A DNA stretch of 59,433 nucleotides from an uncultured Vampirovibrio sp. (GTDB lineage: Bacteria; Cyanobacteriota; Vampirovibrionia; Gastranaerophilales; Gastranaerophilaceae): assembly GCA_910583725.1 (NCBI GenBank), contig CAJTXZ010000019.1:1-59433 (forward strand), read 5' to 3'. The translations under genes and the position numbers were made by a program. How positions within the stretch are numbered: position 1 is the first letter of the stretch; every line of letters starts with the position of its first letter. Shown one piece after another: positions 43,306-51,561 of this stretch. Under the pieces are notes generated by a model. That model saw only the letters and a list, made by a program, of their open reading frames with translations. It did no database searches and had not been told where the DNA came from.

Positions 43306-44791
43306 AGAAGTTTTTTATGCAGTTTGCAGAAACGATTTTTATACCTTTATGCGAAAAGGTTTCAATGAAATTGATGACTCGCAAAAATTTAAAAATAATT
43401 GGCACTTGGAATTAATTTGCGATAGGCTTCAACAATGTGCAGAAGGAAAGATTAAAAGATTGATAATTAATATTCCGCCAAGGAATTTAAAATCGCATTG
43501 TGTTTCAATCTGTTTACCGGCCTATATTTTAGGGCATAATCCGTCTGCAAGAATAATTTGCGCAAGTTATTCGCAAACCCTTGCAAGCAGTTTTTCCCGA
43601 AAAACACGCCAGCTTATGGAAACAGATTTTTATAAGAATGTTTTTAAAACCCGTTTAGGCGATAAAAACACTGAAAGCGAATTTGATACAACAAAAAACG
43701 GGTGTAGGTATTCAACTTCGACAGATGGAACCCTAACAGGCATTGGCGGCAATTTTATATTCATCGATGATCCGATTAAAGCAGCAGATGCAAATTCTGA
43801 AACAATAAGGAATAAGGTTAATGAATGGTACGATAATACTGTAATCTCGAGACTGAACGATAAAGTAAACGGCTGTATCATAGTTGTAATGCAAAGATTG
43901 CATATTGACGATTTAACGGGGCATTTATTAAAACAAGACGGCTGGGAGGTCTTAAAACTTCCGGCCATTGCTGAAGCTGATGAAAGCTTTCAATTGTCTA
44001 CGGGAAAAATTATTGAAAGAAAAGCAGGCACTGCACTTCATCCAGGGCTTGAACCTGTTGAAATCCTTGAAAACCACAAAAAGACAATGTCTGGTTACAA
44101 TTTTTCTGCCCAATATCAACAAAATCCAATCCCTGAGAAGGGAAATGTCATTGATTTTAATGACTTTACCTTCTTTGATTCAAATTTAGATTTATCTCAA
44201 GCTATAACATTTCAAAGCTGGGATATTGCCCTTAAAGACGGTAAGGATAATGATTATTCTGTTTGTATCACAGGAAAACTTGAAAGAGATATTCTTTATA
44301 TTCAAGATATATGCAGATTTAAGCTTGATATCAAAGGCTTAATATATGAAATGCACCGTCTAAAAGAAACCTTCAAGGCAAGCCACGTCATAGTTGAAGA
44401 TACTTCTGTAACGGTGCATTTGCAACAGCTTATTGATTTTTATACTTATAAATATAAACCTCGGGGTGACAAAATAGTACGCGCCAATTCTGCATCATTT
44501 TATATAAAATCAGGCAGAGTTAAGTTATTGAATAATGCGGCGTGGATTGATGAGTTTGGGGCCGAAATAAACGCTTTTCCAAACGGAAAACACGATGATC
44601 AAGTTGATGCCTTATCGCAACTCATTGATTTTACATTAAATGGTTTTCATCAGCCCAGCATGGTTGAAATAGCAAGGGCAATGAGAGAAAAAATGCAAAA
44701 ATCACCGGCCCAAATGAATAAGACCGAATTTTGTAATTTTGCAAGAAGCCAATATCTCCGAAACCCAAAATTAAATATACCGAAATTTTAA
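43298..44791 (+). CDS. Phage terminase large subunit
   Basis: The 497-residue DNA-packaging motor has an N-terminal ATPase with a Walker-A-like NIPPRNLKSH (about 58) and Walker B FIFIDDP (about 154). The C-terminal RNase H-fold nuclease has SWDIALKDGKDNDYSV (catalytic Asp, about 310) and DDQVDALSQL (about 433). Full family length. No small terminase of classical type, portal, protease, capsid or tail gene follows; a terminator does. So the module packages DNA for someone else, or is a remnant. Confidence 0.93.
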   Translation: MTREVFYAVCRNDFYTFMRKGFNEIDDSQKFKNNWHLELICDRLQQCAEGKIKRLIINIPPRNLKSHCVSICLPAYILGHNPSARIICASYSQTLASSFSRKTRQLMETDFYKNVFKTRLGDKNTESEFDTTKNGCRYSTSTDGTLTGIGGNFIFIDDPIKAADANSETIRNKVNEWYDNTVISRLNDKVNGCIIVVMQRLHIDDLTGHLLKQDGWEVLKLPAIAEADESFQLSTGKIIERKAGTALHPGLEPVEILENHKKTMSGYNFSAQYQQNPIPEKGNVIDFNDFTFFDSNLDLSQAITFQSWDIALKDGKDNDYSVCITGKLERDILYIQDICRFKLDIKGLIYEMHRLKETFKASHVIVEDTSVTVHLQQLIDFYTYKYKPRGDKIVRANSASFYIKSGRVKLLNNAAWIDEFGAEINAFPNGKHDDQVDALSQLIDFTLNGFHQPSMVEIARAMREKMQKSPAQMNKTEFCNFARSQYLRNPKLNIPKF

Positions 44792-44799
44792 CTTTGTCT

Positions 44800-44840
44800 G
44801 AATGCCTCCCTATTTTTTGAAGGGGGCATTCTTGTCTTTT
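44800..44840 (+). terminator. Terminator after the terminase
   Basis: GAATGCC-T-CCCT (44800-44811) pairs with AGGG-GGCATTC (44821-44831), then a T-rich tail. Confidence 0.7.
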
Positions 44841-44971
44841 TGTTTCAATGTAGCCGGATTTTACACTATTTCATTTTTCTTGAGCCATACTCTAGTGCAA
44901 ACAAAGATGGTAATGACACATTTTGACATAGGTACATTCCATAATAAAAATGCAGAGTATGGAGAATTTTT

Positions 44972-45388
44972 ATGATAGACAATGATTTGCACAATATATT
45001 TGATGAAAACGGACAGCATAAGCTAAACAAATTTTCAACAGAACCTACCACAAAATTTAGCATTGATTTTTTTGAAGAAAACCTAAAAGTTTTTGTAATT
45101 ATTCCCGAAATAATAAGGATTGGTGCAAATAAAGTTATTGGCTCACTTGAAAATGCAAGAAAAGAGCTTATCTTATCAAAAGATTTTAAAATTTCATCTG
45201 ATTTTAACACGATAACAGTTGACAATATTGAATACACAATACCTAAATTTTTCAACAGAGAAACAATGAAAAATGAAGATAAAAACACTTGGGAGATAAT
45301 TTTTAGGCAAATTTTTCATAAAGAAATATTTAACGAAATGCAACATCAAAAAGAATTACAAACAGAACGTTTAAGAAATGTAAAATAA
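44972..45388 (+). CDS. Hypothetical protein upstream of the RtcB operon
   Basis: The 138 residues have GGAG eight bases before the ATG. It has an N-terminal polar stretch, a beta-alpha region with FFEENLKVFVIIPEIIRIGA, and a Lys/Glu-rich helical C-terminus. No family is recognised. It lies 19 bp before the HTH-like gene and RtcB in the same direction, so it is probably their operon partner. A minus-strand frame over the same bases is a shadow. Confidence 0.6.
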   Translation: MIDNDLHNIFDENGQHKLNKFSTEPTTKFSIDFFEENLKVFVIIPEIIRIGANKVIGSLENARKELILSKDFKISSDFNTITVDNIEYTIPKFFNRETMKNEDKNTWEIIFRQIFHKEIFNEMQHQKELQTERLRNVK

Positions 45389-45407
45389 GGGATAAATAGA
45401 AGTCAAA

Positions 45408-45752
45408 ATGAAATATTTAATTAGAGCAAATAAAGTTGTGTGTAGCGGTAATGTACAGATGATAATCAAATATATTTCTGATTTCTATAAGTCAGAAACT
45501 AAAGAATGGACCGGAAAATCAGATGAATGGACTGATTTAGGAAAGTTTAAAACTTTTATTGAGTCAAAAGGATATTTTATAACGGACAAAATCCCCTCAA
45601 ATTGCAGATGCGAAGGAACGGCAATTACAAATGAGGAATTTAAGAAAATCTGGAATGAGTGTCATTTTGATATTAAAGCAGTAGCTCAAAGATTGCATAT
45701 AGATAATAGGACTGTGGCGCAAATTGCGAGAAAGATGAAATTGAGGAAATGA
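45408..45752 (+). CDS. Hypothetical protein with C-terminal helix-turn-helix-like segment
   Basis: The 114 residues include a possible helix-turn-helix at the C-terminus, ECHFDIKAVAQRLHIDNRTV (about 83-102), ending ARKMKLRK. The N-terminal two thirds contain a region with CRCEG. The stop overlaps the rtcB start (ATGATG), so translation is coupled. It may regulate or assist the RNA ligase; comparable HTH partners (RtcR) exist in proteobacteria but are unrelated in size. Confidence 0.6.
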   Translation: MKYLIRANKVVCSGNVQMIIKYISDFYKSETKEWTGKSDEWTDLGKFKTFIESKGYFITDKIPSNCRCEGTAITNEEFKKIWNECHFDIKAVAQRLHIDNRTVAQIARKMKLRK

Positions 45753-46873
45753 TGTATAAAATTCAAGGAAAATATGCTTTAGCAAAACTGTTTACAAATA
45801 ATGAAGATATTGAAGTAAATAAGCAGACTTTAGCAATTTGTAATCACCCGATTTTCAAAGATTGCAATATTAGAATTATGCCCGATTGTCATAAAAGTAA
45901 AAGTTGCACAGTTGGTTTTACATCAACTATGCCAAAAAACGGTGAAATTATTCCAAATATAATAGGGACAGATATTTCTTGTGGAATGATTACGGTAAAA
46001 CTTAAAAAATCAAAAACGCTAAAGGATTTTAAGAAATTAAATAAAGTAATAAGAGAATTTGTGCCGTTCGGACAGAACGGAAGAAAAGAAATAAGCCCGA
46101 TAGTACCAGATGAATTAATTGAAAAAATTTCAAAAATTGCGACGGATTATCTAAAAGAAAACCCTGAGAATTTTTTAAAGAAAATAGGTTCTCTTGGTGG
46201 TGGCAATCATTTTATATCAATTGAAAAGGGTATAACAGGAGCTTATTTAATCATACACAGTGGTTCAAGAAATTTTGGCAAAAACCTTGCAATTTATTTT
46301 CAAAAATTAGCATTTGATGAAAATTGCTACGGTGATGGTGAATTAAAAAATCTTTCATTTTTAACGAGTGAACTTGCTCAAAAATATTTACATTGTGCAA
46401 AAATTTGCAATGAATATGCCCATTACAATAGATTAGTTATAGCAAAAGAAATTTTAAACAATATGAATTGGAAAGCGGAAAAAACCTTTGAAACTCTGCA
46501 TAATTATATAGGTGAAGATAATATTATCAGAAAAGGTGCAATTTCTTGTAAAAAAGATGAAAAAGTTTTAATACCGCTTAATATGGCAGATGGGTCATTA
46601 ATTTGTATTGGAAAAGGAAACTCTGATTGGAATAATTCCGCTCCTCATGGTGCAGGAAGATTATTATCAAGAACACAGGCAAAAGAACAGCTCAACATGA
46701 AAGAATATAAAGAAAAAATGAAAGCAGTTTATTCAACTTGTGTTTCAATTAATACACTTGATGAATCACCTATGGCATATAAAAACAGCGATGAGATAAT
46801 TAATGCTATTGAGCCAACAGCAACAATCTTGGATCATCTAAAACCGATGTACAATTTTAAAAGTGAGGAGTAA
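45749..46873 (+). CDS. rtcB: RtcB-family RNA ligase, accessory copy
   Basis: It joins RNA 2',3'-cyclic phosphate or 3'-phosphate ends to 5'-OH with GTP and Mn2+. The 374 residues fit the short RtcB class. Metal/active-site blocks seen are PDCHKSKSCTVGFTS, IGTDISCGM, GSLGGGNHFI, HSGSRN and RKGAIS, and the guanylylated His in SAPHGAGR (about 300). GAGG is closer to the second ATG (45752), which may be the true start. Placement among toxin and nuclease genes suggests repair of tRNAs or rRNA cut by toxins. Confidence 0.9.
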   Translation: MMYKIQGKYALAKLFTNNEDIEVNKQTLAICNHPIFKDCNIRIMPDCHKSKSCTVGFTSTMPKNGEIIPNIIGTDISCGMITVKLKKSKTLKDFKKLNKVIREFVPFGQNGRKEISPIVPDELIEKISKIATDYLKENPENFLKKIGSLGGGNHFISIEKGITGAYLIIHSGSRNFGKNLAIYFQKLAFDENCYGDGELKNLSFLTSELAQKYLHCAKICNEYAHYNRLVIAKEILNNMNWKAEKTFETLHNYIGEDNIIRKGAISCKKDEKVLIPLNMADGSLICIGKGNSDWNNSAPHGAGRLLSRTQAKEQLNMKEYKEKMKAVYSTCVSINTLDESPMAYKNSDEIINAIEPTATILDHLKPMYNFKSEE

Positions 46874-46876
46874 GTT

Positions 46877-48103
46877 ATGAAAAAAATTCCAAAAGAAATT
46901 AAAGAAAATTTTGTATTTGACAAAGCATATTCATTTAATAAAAATGGATTAGCTGATGTTTCATTTCAAGATTGCAAAGGGGGAGATTAATCTTGTTGGT
47001 AAATTAATACATAAATTTGATAATGGAAACCTTTGTTGTTTCATTCCGGATGATGATATTTTCTTATTTAGAGTATATAAATATTGGGGTTGCATGAAAA
47101 AAGATGGCAGCATTATCATACCACCCACATATGAAGCATTAGGCGGCATCTTTAAAGAAAAATATTTTCAAGCTAAAAAGAATTCCCAATACAGTTTGAT
47201 AGATATCACTAATACAAAAATCATTGATATGAAATATGATTTTCTTGATGTGGCTTATATTGACCAACATGATAAAGTGTTCTTCATTGTGGAAAAAAAT
47301 GGAAAATATGGAGTGATTAATATAAACGAAGAAGAAATAATTCCGATAAAATATGATTACTTAGAAATGATTGGTATAAAAGATAATCACTTTTATGCAA
47401 CATTTGATGGGAAAAAAGGAATAATAGATTTAAAAAATGAAATTATAGTTCCTTTTGAATATTTGGATATCTATTATCTTGGTCAAAATAGCATTATGAC
47501 AACTAAAGATGAAGAAAATTTTATCATTATAAACGAACAAAATAAACAAATATGTAAAACCATTTTTGAAGAAATTGGAAAATATACTGACTTTAACAAT
47601 AATCCAATTTTATATCCTGCAAAACTAAACAATAAATGGGGTTTATTAATGAATATGGCAACACTATAATTGATTATAAATACACATGCACATATATTGT
47701 TGCTAACAAGGAAAGATACGCAAGCGTTTCTCTAAGTAAAGATAAGTACGGTGATACTTTTGGAATCATAGATATGTATGAAAATCAAATTTTGCCTTTT
47801 GAATACCAAGCCGATGGCTTTACATATATTGATGACAATAGATTTATTGCACGAAAAGATGAAAAATATGGGATAGTTGATAAAAACAACAATACGATTG
47901 TTGATTTCATATTTGACGACATTAGTTCAGCATATATGAATAAAACAAATTACTATTGTGCACAAATAAACGGCGAGTATGGCTTTATTGATAAAGACGG
48001 TAAACCTTTAAAAATAGATAAAGAAAGTCTAAAAATTCCTGAAACAAAATTAAATATATCACAAATATCTACTGCTGAACGAATGACATATTTGTTTTCA
48101 TAA
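46877..48103 (+). pseudogene. WG-repeat protein split over three frames
   Basis: Frame 1 (46877-46990, GAGGAG before the ATG) reads MKKIPKEIKENFVF...ADVSFQDCKG. Frame 2 continues GEINLVGKLIHKF and runs to 47669. Frame 3 (from about 47636) continues FINEYGNTIIDYKYT to 48103. The joins lie at a G5 run (46979-46983) and a GGGGTTT (47638-47644), each one base out. Repeats of the WG type are plain: KYGVININEEEIIPIKYD, TFGIIDMYENQILPFEYQ, KYGIVDKNNNTIVDFIFD. Intact it would be about 408 residues. It starts 3 bp after rtcB. Either a decayed gene or homopolymer assembly errors. Confidence 0.75.
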
Positions 48104-48137
48104 ATTTAAACCCAAATAAACATCATCCATTTTGTGT

Positions 48138-48143
48138 TATAAT
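48138..48143 (+). promoter_or_regulatory. -10 box immediately before the HigB-like toxin
   Basis: Perfect TATAAT ends 6 nt before the ATG at 48150, so transcription should begin at or next to the start codon. No clear -35 is seen and no ribosome site fits, which suggests a leaderless mRNA. Confidence 0.45.
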
Positions 48144-48149
48144 GCCTTT

Positions 48150-48506
48150 ATGGCAAAACGGACAGAGGCGTTGGAGGTTTATTTCTATAAAACAAGCTCA
48201 GGAAATGAGCCTGTTCGTGAATGGTTAAAAAGTCTTTCAAAAGAAGATATGAAGACAATCGGCTTTAATATTAAAACCGTTCAATACGGTTATCCTATCG
48301 GAATGCCTTTAACAAGAACTTTGCAAGGAACAGGGGGTTTGGAAGAAGTCCGCTCAAACATTAAAAACGGTATTGCAAGGGTTATTTTCTATGTTGAAGA
48401 TAATAAAATGATACTTTTACACGGGTTTATAAAAAAGACACAAGCCACACCCAAAAAAGAATTAGACCTTGCAATTAAACGCTTCAAAGAATTAAGCAAA
48501 AGATAG
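48150..48506 (+). CDS. RelE/HigB-type toxin (phage Gp49-like, DUF891)
   Basis: The 118-residue product begins MAKRTEALEVYFYKTSSGNE; the longer frame to 48132 overlaps the -10 box. Family features are NEPVREWLKSLSKEDMK, the core GLEEVRSNIKNGIARVIFY and HGFIKKTQATPKKELDLA. HigB toxins cleave mRNA on the ribosome. The XRE antitoxin gene is convergent and overlaps the 3' end by 15 bp, which is unusual since the pair is normally one operon. Confidence 0.88.
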   Translation: MAKRTEALEVYFYKTSSGNEPVREWLKSLSKEDMKTIGFNIKTVQYGYPIGMPLTRTLQGTGGLEEVRSNIKNGIARVIFYVEDNKMILLHGFIKKTQATPKKELDLAIKRFKELSKR

Positions 48507-48776
48507 AATAATCTTTTTCCCCAAATATTTTGCAACTTTTTCAATGGTATTTAAAGTGATAGATGTATTTTCAGGGTCAAGAATGCGGCAAACAGCGCTT
48601 CTGGAAGTTTCCAATTCCTTTGCAAGACGATTAACGGAAATATTCTCTTCTTTCATTTTTTGTTGTAATTCATAAGCTATAACTCTTTTTAAGGCAACAG
48701 CTTCTGATTCCTGTAAGATATTTTCTTCTTCAAGGAAACTATCAAAATTAGAACCTATATGATTATTATCTAGCAT
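48492..48776 (-). CDS. HigA-type XRE antitoxin
   Basis: The 94 residues match the partner type of DUF891 toxins: FDSFLEEENI, AVALKRVIAYELQQKM, RLAKELETSRSAVCRILDPE (helix-turn-helix) and TSITLNTIEKVAKYLGKKI. It should bind the toxin and its own promoter. It is transcribed tail-to-tail against the toxin with overlapping 3' ends, so separate promoters must be balanced and antisense overlap exists. The upstream region contains repeated TTGTCAACA and a 22-bp palindrome. Confidence 0.88.
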   Translation of the reverse strand: MLDNNHIGSNFDSFLEEENILQESEAVALKRVIAYELQQKMKEENISVNRLAKELETSRSAVCRILDPENTSITLNTIEKVAKYLGKKIILSFA

Positions 48777-48805
48777 AAAATATTTCTCGTTTCATTTTTA
48801 TCGAT

Positions 48806-48865
48806 TTGTCAACATGATAACTTGTCAACAAGCTAACAAATATATTGTACCAAATTTGGTACAAT
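48806..48865. promoter_or_regulatory. Operator region upstream of the HigA gene
   Basis: TTGTCAACA occurs at 48806-48814 and 48822-48830 (16-bp period; contains TTGACA on the minus strand). A perfect 22-bp palindrome, ATTGTACCAAATTTGGTACAAT, lies at 48844-48865. Likely autoregulatory sites of the XRE protein or of a regulator of the divergent genes. Confidence 0.55.
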
Positions 48866-49065
48866 AATTCAATATTATAATTTTATAAAAATTAAAGCAT
48901 GATATTATAGCAAATTTCAAAACCGACAAAACTAATTTTTAGTTTTTTTGCTTTTAAAATATTGAATAAATTATATTTAGATACAAAATATAGGCATTTT
49001 TGTCACATTTTTATTCTTTTAATTTTTTCCAAGCTTCTTATTTAAAAGTGCCCGATTTTCATTTT

Positions 49066-49092
49066 GCTATGCTGAATTTTATAGAGCATAGC
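49066..49092. repeat. 8-bp inverted repeat in the leader of the 60-residue membrane protein
   Basis: GCTATGCT (49066-49073) and AGCATAGC (49085-49092), 33 bp before the ATG at 49125. Possible leader hairpin or operator. Between 48866 and 49065 nothing else is seen. Confidence 0.45.
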
Positions 49093-49124
49093 TTTGTCGT
49101 TACGTATAGAAATAAGGAGATTTT

Positions 49125-49307
49125 ATGATAAAAATAACTTTGAAAAACAATCATGTAAGTTTCAATTTTAATAAATGTAATTTTTATAATTTAAATTCCA
49201 TTTTTATAATCTTTGGAGTTGTAATAATAATTATTGCTATGGTCTGTTTGTTTCCAAATGAGTTTAAAGCGTTGTTATGTGCGATAATAAATTTTTTGAT
49301 ACAATAA
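49125..49307 (+). CDS. 60-residue single-pass membrane protein
   Basis: A strong AAGGAG precedes the ATG. A polar N-terminus (about 25 residues rich in Asn) is followed by one long hydrophobic helix (IFIIFGVVIIIIAMVCLF) and a second weakly hydrophobic end. It lies just before a secreted protein gene in the same direction. Small membrane proteins of this kind can be toxins, but no family is recognised. Confidence 0.55.
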   Translation: MIKITLKNNHVSFNFNKCNFYNLNSIFIIFGVVIIIIAMVCLFPNEFKALLCAIINFLIQ

Positions 49308-49331
49308 TAAAAGCATCTAAAGGAAGTTATA

Positions 49332-49802
49332 ATGAAAAAGATTTTAATATTATTGTGTCTGTTTTTATTTTTACCTGCACAAGCTACAACTTGGGTTCAA
49401 TACGATAATAAAAAATATATAGATAAGGACAGCTTGCAATATTATGTCGATGACCATGGATATATTAAATATAACCAGAAAACCTTTTGGACGAAAAATT
49501 TAAATGATGGCAGCAAATATTTTAAAGAAGTTGAAAAGATATTAAAAAATAAAATCTGGTATGTTCTGGATAAACAAATTATTGATTATGCGAATAATAC
49601 AATTACGTATAAATCAAGCACCTATTATGACACAAAAGGAAATGTTATAGAATCATTTACAAGTGATGATGTTTTGCTAAAATGGCACCCTATAGTTCCG
49701 GATTCAAACGGTGCATTTATATATGAACTTGTAAGTCATCCAAAATATTTAAAGAAATTATATAAAATGCAACAAGCTGAAAAATTAAAAGCTGCAAAAT
49801 AA
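49332..49802 (+). CDS. Secreted protein resembling surface-adhesin E family
   Basis: The 156 residues start with a signal peptide (ILILLCLFLFLPAQA, cut before TTWVQ). The mature part follows the pattern of adhesin-E-like domains: WVQYDNKKYIDKDSL near the start, KTFWTKNLNDGSKYFK, then YKSSTYYDTKGNVIESF and VLLKWHPIVPDSNGAFIYEL. AAGGAAG precedes the ATG. Such small domains are abundant secreted proteins of unknown or adhesive role. Confidence 0.65.
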   Translation: MKKILILLCLFLFLPAQATTWVQYDNKKYIDKDSLQYYVDDHGYIKYNQKTFWTKNLNDGSKYFKEVEKILKNKIWYVLDKQIIDYANNTITYKSSTYYDTKGNVIESFTSDDVLLKWHPIVPDSNGAFIYELVSHPKYLKKLYKMQQAEKLKAAK

Positions 49803-49890
49803 ATAACATATCGTTTTACAGGTTTGTTTATATATCAAAAAGCTATTGCTCTTGTTGGCATTAAGCAATGATGCAAAATTATATTGTGTA

Positions 49891-50106
49891 TTATTCAAAA
49901 TCAAACAAATCTTTAACAGGGATTTCCAGTGCTTGGGCAAGTTTTGCAATGGTTCTCAGGTTCGGAGATTTTTCACATCTTTCAATCTTTCCGATATAAG
50001 AAATATCCAAACCGGCAAGTTCGGATAACTTACTCTTTGTAAGTTTTTTAGATGTTCTTATTTCTTGTAGTTTTGTTGCAAACAGCTTGCAAATGTCGTC
50101 TTTCAT
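49891..50106 (-). CDS. Small XRE-family regulator
   Basis: The 71 residues form a single XRE helix-turn-helix (TSKKLTKSKLSELAGLDISY, then IGKIERCEKSPNLRTIAKLA) ending in DLFDFE. It is divergent from the nuclease operon starting at 50236, with 129 bp between them, so it is well placed to repress that operon. Confidence 0.85.
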   Translation of the reverse strand: MKDDICKLFATKLQEIRTSKKLTKSKLSELAGLDISYIGKIERCEKSPNLRTIAKLAQALEIPVKDLFDFE

Positions 50107-50235
50107 ACCCTAATTGTGCTATACTTGAGCTTGCATAGTATAGACCTTGGGTCTAATAAATATAATTTGTTACGTCAGATTTTGACGGTGAGACGTGATA
50201 AGCTTTTATAAATAGATGATATAAGGGAAAAAACT

Positions 50236-51333
50236 TTGTTAGAAAAGATAGAAGATAATTTAAAAGATTTGAGAAACTCGCCAATTTATAATCTATCAAT
50301 GCGTTCATTGGAAAATTTTCATACTTGTTTTTGGAAGTGGATTGGAAATACTTATAAAAAAGATTTCTTAAAAGTATTCATTGATAAGGATGTTTTTGAT
50401 GAAGACAGTATAAAATATATCGACCAAGCTCCACTATCCGGTTTTAAATTAGATTTAGAAATAAAATACAAAGAAAATAATAGAGAAAAAAGAATAATTA
50501 TTGAAAATAAGATAAAATCTTTTCCGACAAATGAGCAGCTTGAAGAATATTCAAAAGAATCAGCAGGAGAAGATAACATCTTTGTCTTAACTTCGCTTGC
50601 GCCAAAATTTGATATACCAAAGCCCTGGATATATTTAAGCTATTCAAAAATTGCCGATAAAATGAGTGAAATTTTCAATGACAGCTTTAAATATAAAGAT
50701 ATTTACCATAAAGGTCTTATAAAAGATTATATAAATGTTATAAGGCAGCTTTCATTAAATTTTCCTTGCTGCAATAGTGAAAAATACGATTTTTACATTG
50801 AAAATGAAGCTTGGGAAATTGGTCTAAGGGATATTTACGTAAAATATAAAACTTCTCAATTGCAAAATTATATTAAAAACAAAGTTAAATTTGATGATAT
50901 ATGTATTTACACTGATTTTAGAAATAAGCAGGGAATTGTAAATATTTTTCGCGAATTTGATGATTATAATATATCTATTACTTTGTTAATTCAAATTCAA
51001 AACAACGAATACAGATATTGCTTGATATATGATACGGATGAAAGCAATAAAAGAGAAAAACTGGCACAAGAATTAAACGATAAAAATTTATGGTTTAACA
51101 AATCAAAAACAATAGATTTATATCCAAAAGCCAGAATATACAAGAGTAAAAAATTCTGTGGCTATGCTCCAAGTTTTATCTATAAATATCAAACACTTGA
51201 AAAATTATTCAATAAAGAATCTTTGAGCGATATTTCTTATGAAGAAATTGCGCAACGAATAAAACAAGATATTCAAAACTTAAAGGACAATGAAACAAAA
51301 ATAGCTAAAATATTTGTGAGTGATTATCTATAA
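50236..51333 (+). CDS. PD-(D/E)XK nuclease family protein (first of two)
   Basis: The 365 residues start at TTG, with AAGGG about 9 nt upstream; no ATG is in a suitable place. The nuclease core reads FKLDLEIKY then IIENKIKSFPTNEQLEEYS (about 87-105), that is D...E-x-K followed by the QL-x-x-Y helix of the PDDEXK_4 group. The C-terminal half is an uncharacterised alpha/beta part. It is followed by the 65-residue repeat protein and a second PD-(D/E)XK gene; a defence role is inferred from context. Confidence 0.78.
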   Translation: MLEKIEDNLKDLRNSPIYNLSMRSLENFHTCFWKWIGNTYKKDFLKVFIDKDVFDEDSIKYIDQAPLSGFKLDLEIKYKENNREKRIIIENKIKSFPTNEQLEEYSKESAGEDNIFVLTSLAPKFDIPKPWIYLSYSKIADKMSEIFNDSFKYKDIYHKGLIKDYINVIRQLSLNFPCCNSEKYDFYIENEAWEIGLRDIYVKYKTSQLQNYIKNKVKFDDICIYTDFRNKQGIVNIFREFDDYNISITLLIQIQNNEYRYCLIYDTDESNKREKLAQELNDKNLWFNKSKTIDLYPKARIYKSKKFCGYAPSFIYKYQTLEKLFNKESLSDISYEEIAQRIKQDIQNLKDNETKIAKIFVSDYL

Positions 51334-51351
51334 AAACGAAAGGAGTTAATT

Positions 51352-51549
51352 ATGGCAATAGCAAATGCAGTAGTCAAAGGTACAATGATTTACATTTATG
51401 ATGAGAAAGGTAAATTAATTAGGCAATTAGGAATGGCGGGCGGAACTCTCGTAGGTTTTACCGCAACAACGGTAAGTATAAAGAAAGGTTCTCATATTTT
51501 GATATACAACGAACAAGGTAAACAAACCGGAACAATGCCGGCAAGGTAG
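51352..51549 (+). CDS. Small conserved protein with two YDEKG-type repeats
   Basis: The 65 residues include MIYIYDEKGKLIRQLG and the later HILIYNEQGKQTG, which are two copies of one beta-strand unit separated by TATTVSIKKG. The MAIANAV start and this pattern are familiar from small conserved bacterial hypotheticals. A strong GGAG precedes the ATG. It lies between two PD-(D/E)XK genes in one operon. It could be a specificity or structural partner; function unknown. Confidence 0.75.
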   Translation: MAIANAVVKGTMIYIYDEKGKLIRQLGMAGGTLVGFTATTVSIKKGSHILIYNEQGKQTGTMPAR

Positions 51550-51561
51550 GAGGATGAAAAA

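Noticed and set aside
44866..45288. 140-codon minus-strand frame
   Set aside because: Shadow of the plus-strand gene at 44972-45388, which has a proper ribosome site and operon context.
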